Source: Phycisphaerae bacterium RAS1 (lineage in GTDB: Bacteria > Planctomycetota > Phycisphaerae > UBA1845 > Fen-1342). From it: a stretch of DNA of 64,000 bases. Where the stretch lies: positions 364,942 through 428,941 of the forward strand of contig SMLU01000002.1 of NCBI GenBank assembly GCA_007859745.1, written 5' to 3'. The notes under the pieces are model-generated. The model was given only the letters and a program-made list of their open reading frames with translations. It had not been told where the DNA came from and did not search any database. A program made the position numbers and the translations under genes. Positions 60,914 to 64,000 of the stretch are shown piece by piece; positions within the stretch are counted from its first letter, which is position 1, and every line of letters begins with the position of its first letter.

Positions 60914-61119
60914 GGGAACACCCGACACTGCCGGCCTCCTGCGACGCAACAACGATCACTTGGCATTTCTGCCTGAGCCGCCGCGGACCGCGACGATCAA
61001 CGCCCGATGTTCGTAGTGTAGCTGGGGGGGGGAAAGAAACGCAAGAAAAAACCGAACAATTGTCGTGGGCGATGTACTGATCGGCCAAGCGAAATCCGCT
61101 TGCGCGACGAGAACGCGAA

Positions 61120-61180
61120 TCAGAACGCGAAGCGCAAGCGAGCGCGTGCGCCGCGACGCGCTCGCTCGCGCTTCCCTTTC
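61120..61180. repeat. Inverted GAACGCGAAGCGC pair in the propeller-gene leader
   Basis: TCAGAACGCGAAGCGCAAGC at 61120 and its inverted partner CGCGCTCGCTCGCGCTTCCC at 61157 form a hairpin, imperfect at the distal end. It is the same family as 8262-8345 and 54712-54775. It lies between two minus-strand genes. Confidence 0.75.
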
Positions 61181-61199
61181 CGAAACGTGACGACAATCA

Positions 61200-63374
61200 C
61201 TAGCGCGGACGATCGGCGGGCAGCGCGAACTGCATCGGTCGGCCCGGCCACGACGCCTGAAACACCGTTCCTTCGGCCGTCCAGTCATACGTGCCGCCCA
61301 GAACATTTCCGGCGGCGTCAAGCGGAAGGACCAGCGTGTCCGGCGGGTTCAGGGTCGATCCCTCAACGGGCATGGAAAAGAAGATGCTGCCGGTGGTCTC
61401 GCCTTCGGCCGACGGGCACTCAAGGGCGTCGAGCTGCTCGATCCAGACGGCGTCGAGCACGATTCCGCGCGCGCCGTCGTCGCGCGTGGCGATCACGCCG
61501 TTGGCCCACGCGGTCGATACGCGGAACGTGAAGGGCGGGTTGATCGGTACAGCGGGCGGGCCGACCTGTTGGCACGCGCCCGTGGCGCCGACGACGCAGC
61601 TCGACAGGAGCGTCGCCTGCACCGGCGCGTTTGGCGCGTAGGCCGCCGCGTCTCCCGGCTTGGCGTGGAAGGGCTGCGCCACCTGCCGCAGGTGCATCGT
61701 AAACGTCGCGGTCTCTGTGAAATCGGAAGTGGTGTTGACGCGAGAGAAGCTGACAGGCACGTCCCAGGCCGAGACGGCGACGATGTTGCTGCCGCGCGGG
61801 CCGACGCGCGCCTGTACATACCCGCCCGGCCACTCCAGCGGCGCCCGGGCGCGCAGCCGCGACGCCGTCAGCGTCGCGACGCCGTTCACAACCGCGTCGA
61901 CCACTTCGATTTCCATTCCGCCGCCGCGATCAAGTTCCTCGAGCGAGTCGGCGGTGAAGACCTGCGGACGATGGTCGGCGCCCAGGTCGCCGAAATCGCC
62001 GGTGAAGTTCAACATGACGTTCAGGCCGTCGTCGGACGCCGACGCGCTGGCGATCGTCGGCACGGGGATGCCGAATTCGAGCACGTCTTTCTGTCGCCGC
62101 TCGATGACAAGCGTCGGGCCGCTGGGCCAGAGCGGCGGGTGCTTCGTTCCCTTGTTGTAGGCAAGCGGCTCGGTCGTCGCGATTTCCGGATAGGGGCGCA
62201 GAGCCGTCGCCATGTCGACCAGCACGTCGCCGATCTGGAACGGCCGTTGCGGCGTGGACGCGCGAACCAGGGGGATCGGCGCTCCGCCGGGCGGCACAAC
62301 CGTGTGCCGCGATTGGCGGTTCTCGCCGAGCAACCGCGAGAAGAGGTAGAGCGCGGACGCGTTTGCGTCGTAATTGACGATCGCGCCGGTCCAGCCAATC
62401 ACGGCCGACGCGCCCTTTTCAAAACACGCGTCGCGAAACTCCGTAACCTCGGGAATCATGGCGGCGCAGGTATTCAGAAACACAAGCGAATCGCTCGAGA
62501 AGCTCATGTGCTTTCGGACGAATCCCGCGGTAATGGCATAGTGCGGAAAGTCAACGCGGCTGCCGCCGATCGTAATGCGGCTGCTGGGCACCCAGATCAG
62601 TGTGAGCCGTCCGCTGACAATGTCGTCGCGATAGCGCTGCTGATTCTCGAGCGAAAGCTCGGCCGTCGTCTGAACGGAATAGCGCCACTTGCCGGCGTCA
62701 TCCTGAAAAAGCCCGCCGTGCGCATCGATGTAGAAGATGCCGTCGCCTTGCACCGCGCGGAACGTCTCGACGTCCGCGGCGCCGCCTTCTGCAGCCGAAT
62801 ATCCGTGCCGCTGGAGCATCTGGCTGACGCTTCGCGAGACCGTGGGATAGTCGCCGGAGAGGGCCCGCAGAGCGTGGAAGCGAACCTCGTGCGGCACGCC
62901 GTAGCGCACGTCGTTTCGCGGCGTGACCGCGACGGCCGATCGCTGCCGCGGCTTCGCGGCGGCTTCGTCCTCGGTCGCGTCCGGGTCGTTCTCCTCGGGC
63001 CCCGGCGGGGGGCGGCTGGCGACGATCAGGATCGGCTGCCCGTCCGTGAAGCGCGCCCAGACATCGCCTGACGGGCTGATGCCGGCGGCTTCAAACATCG
63101 GATCGTCCTTGATCGCGGCGAGCGTGTCATCGGCCGAAGGCAGCGCGCCATCCGCCGGCGCGGGCGGGATCATGTCCGTGATCTTCTGAAGCTGCTGAAA
63201 GCGGAGCTGTTCGTCGGCGCTCAGATTGTCGTTGGCGTTCGCATTTGCGTTCGGCGTGTTGTCGTTCGACGCGCTGTTGTCGTTGCCGCCGGCGCCGCCG
63301 TCCGGGGGGCATCCGCCCAGGGCCAGGCTGAACATTGCGGCCAGGAGCAGCGAACAGGAACGACGCGCGTGCAT
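61200..63374 (-). CDS. Lipoprotein with putative caspase/CHAT-like (clan CD) catalytic core
   Basis: 724 aa from ATG 63374 (GAGGA upstream). Lipobox LGGC puts the lipidated Cys at residue 22, followed by an Asn/Ala-rich linker. A core at residues 205-340 shows GIFYIDAHGGLF (H219) and SLVFLNTCAAM (C303). The hydrophobic-strand plus HG, then hydrophobic-strand plus C arrangement is that of clan CD proteases (CHAT, caspases, C25). C-terminal beta domains follow. The match is by motif only, without homology proof. If active, it would cleave proteins on the outer surface of the membrane. The next upstream gene is a small lipoprotein. Confidence 0.6.
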   Translation of the reverse strand: MHARRSCSLLLAAMFSLALGGCPPDGGAGGNDNSASNDNTPNANANANDNLSADEQLRFQQLQKITDMIPPAPADGALPSADDTLAAIKDDPMFEAAGISPSGDVWARFTDGQPILIVASRPPPGPEENDPDATEDEAAAKPRQRSAVAVTPRNDVRYGVPHEVRFHALRALSGDYPTVSRSVSQMLQRHGYSAAEGGAADVETFRAVQGDGIFYIDAHGGLFQDDAGKWRYSVQTTAELSLENQQRYRDDIVSGRLTLIWVPSSRITIGGSRVDFPHYAITAGFVRKHMSFSSDSLVFLNTCAAMIPEVTEFRDACFEKGASAVIGWTGAIVNYDANASALYLFSRLLGENRQSRHTVVPPGGAPIPLVRASTPQRPFQIGDVLVDMATALRPYPEIATTEPLAYNKGTKHPPLWPSGPTLVIERRQKDVLEFGIPVPTIASASASDDGLNVMLNFTGDFGDLGADHRPQVFTADSLEELDRGGGMEIEVVDAVVNGVATLTASRLRARAPLEWPGGYVQARVGPRGSNIVAVSAWDVPVSFSRVNTTSDFTETATFTMHLRQVAQPFHAKPGDAAAYAPNAPVQATLLSSCVVGATGACQQVGPPAVPINPPFTFRVSTAWANGVIATRDDGARGIVLDAVWIEQLDALECPSAEGETTGSIFFSMPVEGSTLNPPDTLVLPLDAAGNVLGGTYDWTAEGTVFQASWPGRPMQFALPADRPR

Positions 63375-63438
63375 GAGTGGTCCTCGATTCCGTGGCGGCG
63401 CGAAGCCGGTGTGCTTCGCGCCTTTGCGGCTGCGGCGA

Positions 63439-63969
63439 TCAGGACGCAAAGCAGGTGTCGCCTGCGGCGCGGACGGTCGCCCGGACGCCATTGACGTACA
63501 GGTTGCCCGCGCCGTCCGTGTGAATGTAGAAGCGCGCCCCGTTGTCGAGCAAGTCCTGATTGGGCGGATTCACGGTTCCGAACTCCGCCCGCACCACCAC
63601 GTTGTAGTTGTCAGGCGTTTCGACGAACCAGACGCCGCCGTTGATGCCGCTGCCGGCCTCCAGCAAGAGCTGCTCGCCGGGCAGCGTCGTGAAGAAGAAA
63701 TACTGCGAATCGACCGGCGCCGAGACGCCGTCGACCAGCGTCACAAACACGTACACGCCGCCGCCCGGGCAAAGAAACAGGTAGGTGCGATACACGTTGC
63801 TGGCCGAGCCGTCCAGTGCGACTGCGTCGTCAACCGCGGCGGTGCTGACGATGTTCAGCGAAACGCGCGGATTGCGATTCGCAATTTCGGGGTCGGGGCA
63901 ACTGCTGGCGACCAGCAGCGGCCAGACGGTCAGCATCGGGACGACGACATGACGAAAACGCAGTTTCAT
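63439..63969 (-). CDS. Small lipoprotein, unknown function
   Basis: 176 aa from ATG 63969 (GGAGGT five bases upstream). Signal KLRFRHVVVPMLTVWPLLVASSC ends in a lipobox-like ASSC. The mature part is a beta-rich domain with a single pair of Cys (FLCPGGG and DTCFAS at the C-terminus), possibly forming a disulfide. No family recognised. It lies 64 bp upstream of the caspase-like lipoprotein and on the same strand, so co-expression is likely. The window ends 31 bp beyond the start. Confidence 0.65.
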   Translation of the reverse strand: MKLRFRHVVVPMLTVWPLLVASSCPDPEIANRNPRVSLNIVSTAAVDDAVALDGSASNVYRTYLFLCPGGGVYVFVTLVDGVSAPVDSQYFFFTTLPGEQLLLEAGSGINGGVWFVETPDNYNVVVRAEFGTVNPPNQDLLDNGARFYIHTDGAGNLYVNGVRATVRAAGDTCFAS

Positions 63970-64000
63970 CGCCACACCTCCAGGACTATCCACTGGCCGG

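Overview
The window reads as chromosomal DNA of a high-GC Planctomycetota bacterium, probably close to the Phycisphaerae. The support is indirect but consistent. Several secreted proteins end in a doubled dockerin-like block built on VLDINPF. Two others end in PEP-CTERM signals. Two ECF sigma factors sit beside or in operon with large Ser/Thr kinases, and the intergenic DNA is packed with short palindromic repeats. No rRNA, tRNA or CRISPR array was seen.

Layout. 1-6 kb: a YkgJ-type cysteine-cluster protein, a crotonase/3-hydroxyacyl-CoA dehydrogenase pair, fliM and a two-gene ABC-2 exporter. 6-8 kb: a three-gene minus-strand cluster (MauE/DoxX-like membrane protein, secreted Cys-rich protein, 367-aa exported protein). 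8.5-10 kb: methylmalonyl-CoA mutase large subunit. 10-15 kb: a 1-kb repeat mosaic, then a secreted beta-propeller gene cut in two by an IS630-family element at a TA site. 15-20 kb: VOC protein, ComEA-like HhH protein whose N-terminus is made of repeats, small membrane proteins, P1/S1-nuclease-like protein. 20-25 kb: a 1.7-kaa propeller/FG-GAP/dockerin-like protein. 25-30 kb: first sigma/kinase neighbourhood with two small lipoproteins. 30-33 kb: korAB. 33-38 kb: esterase with dockerin-like tail, asnS, UPF0175 protein. 38-44 kb: repeat-rich lipoprotein, PEP-CTERM propeller, serA, membrane protein, MobA-like protein. 45-51 kb: group II intron, then an ECF sigma gene translationally coupled to a zinc-finger/kinase/WD40 protein. 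51-58 kb: dockerin-like protein, pseudopilin, cysteine desulfurase, rsmE. 58-64 kb: four minus-strand exported proteins (galactose-oxidase-like, PEP-CTERM propeller, caspase-like lipoprotein, small lipoprotein).

Functionally, the window mixes scattered housekeeping genes (acyl-CoA metabolism, 2-oxoacid:ferredoxin oxidoreductase, serine synthesis, tRNA charging, rRNA methylation, sulfur mobilisation) with a large exported-protein component and sigma/kinase signalling. The most unusual non-coding signal is a collection of hairpins with many unrelated stem sequences but nearly the same 3-4 nt loop: TCC or TCCC on one strand, GGA on the other. Mobile DNA (IS630, group II intron), a duplicated asnS tail and near-identical in-gene repeats show active local rearrangement.
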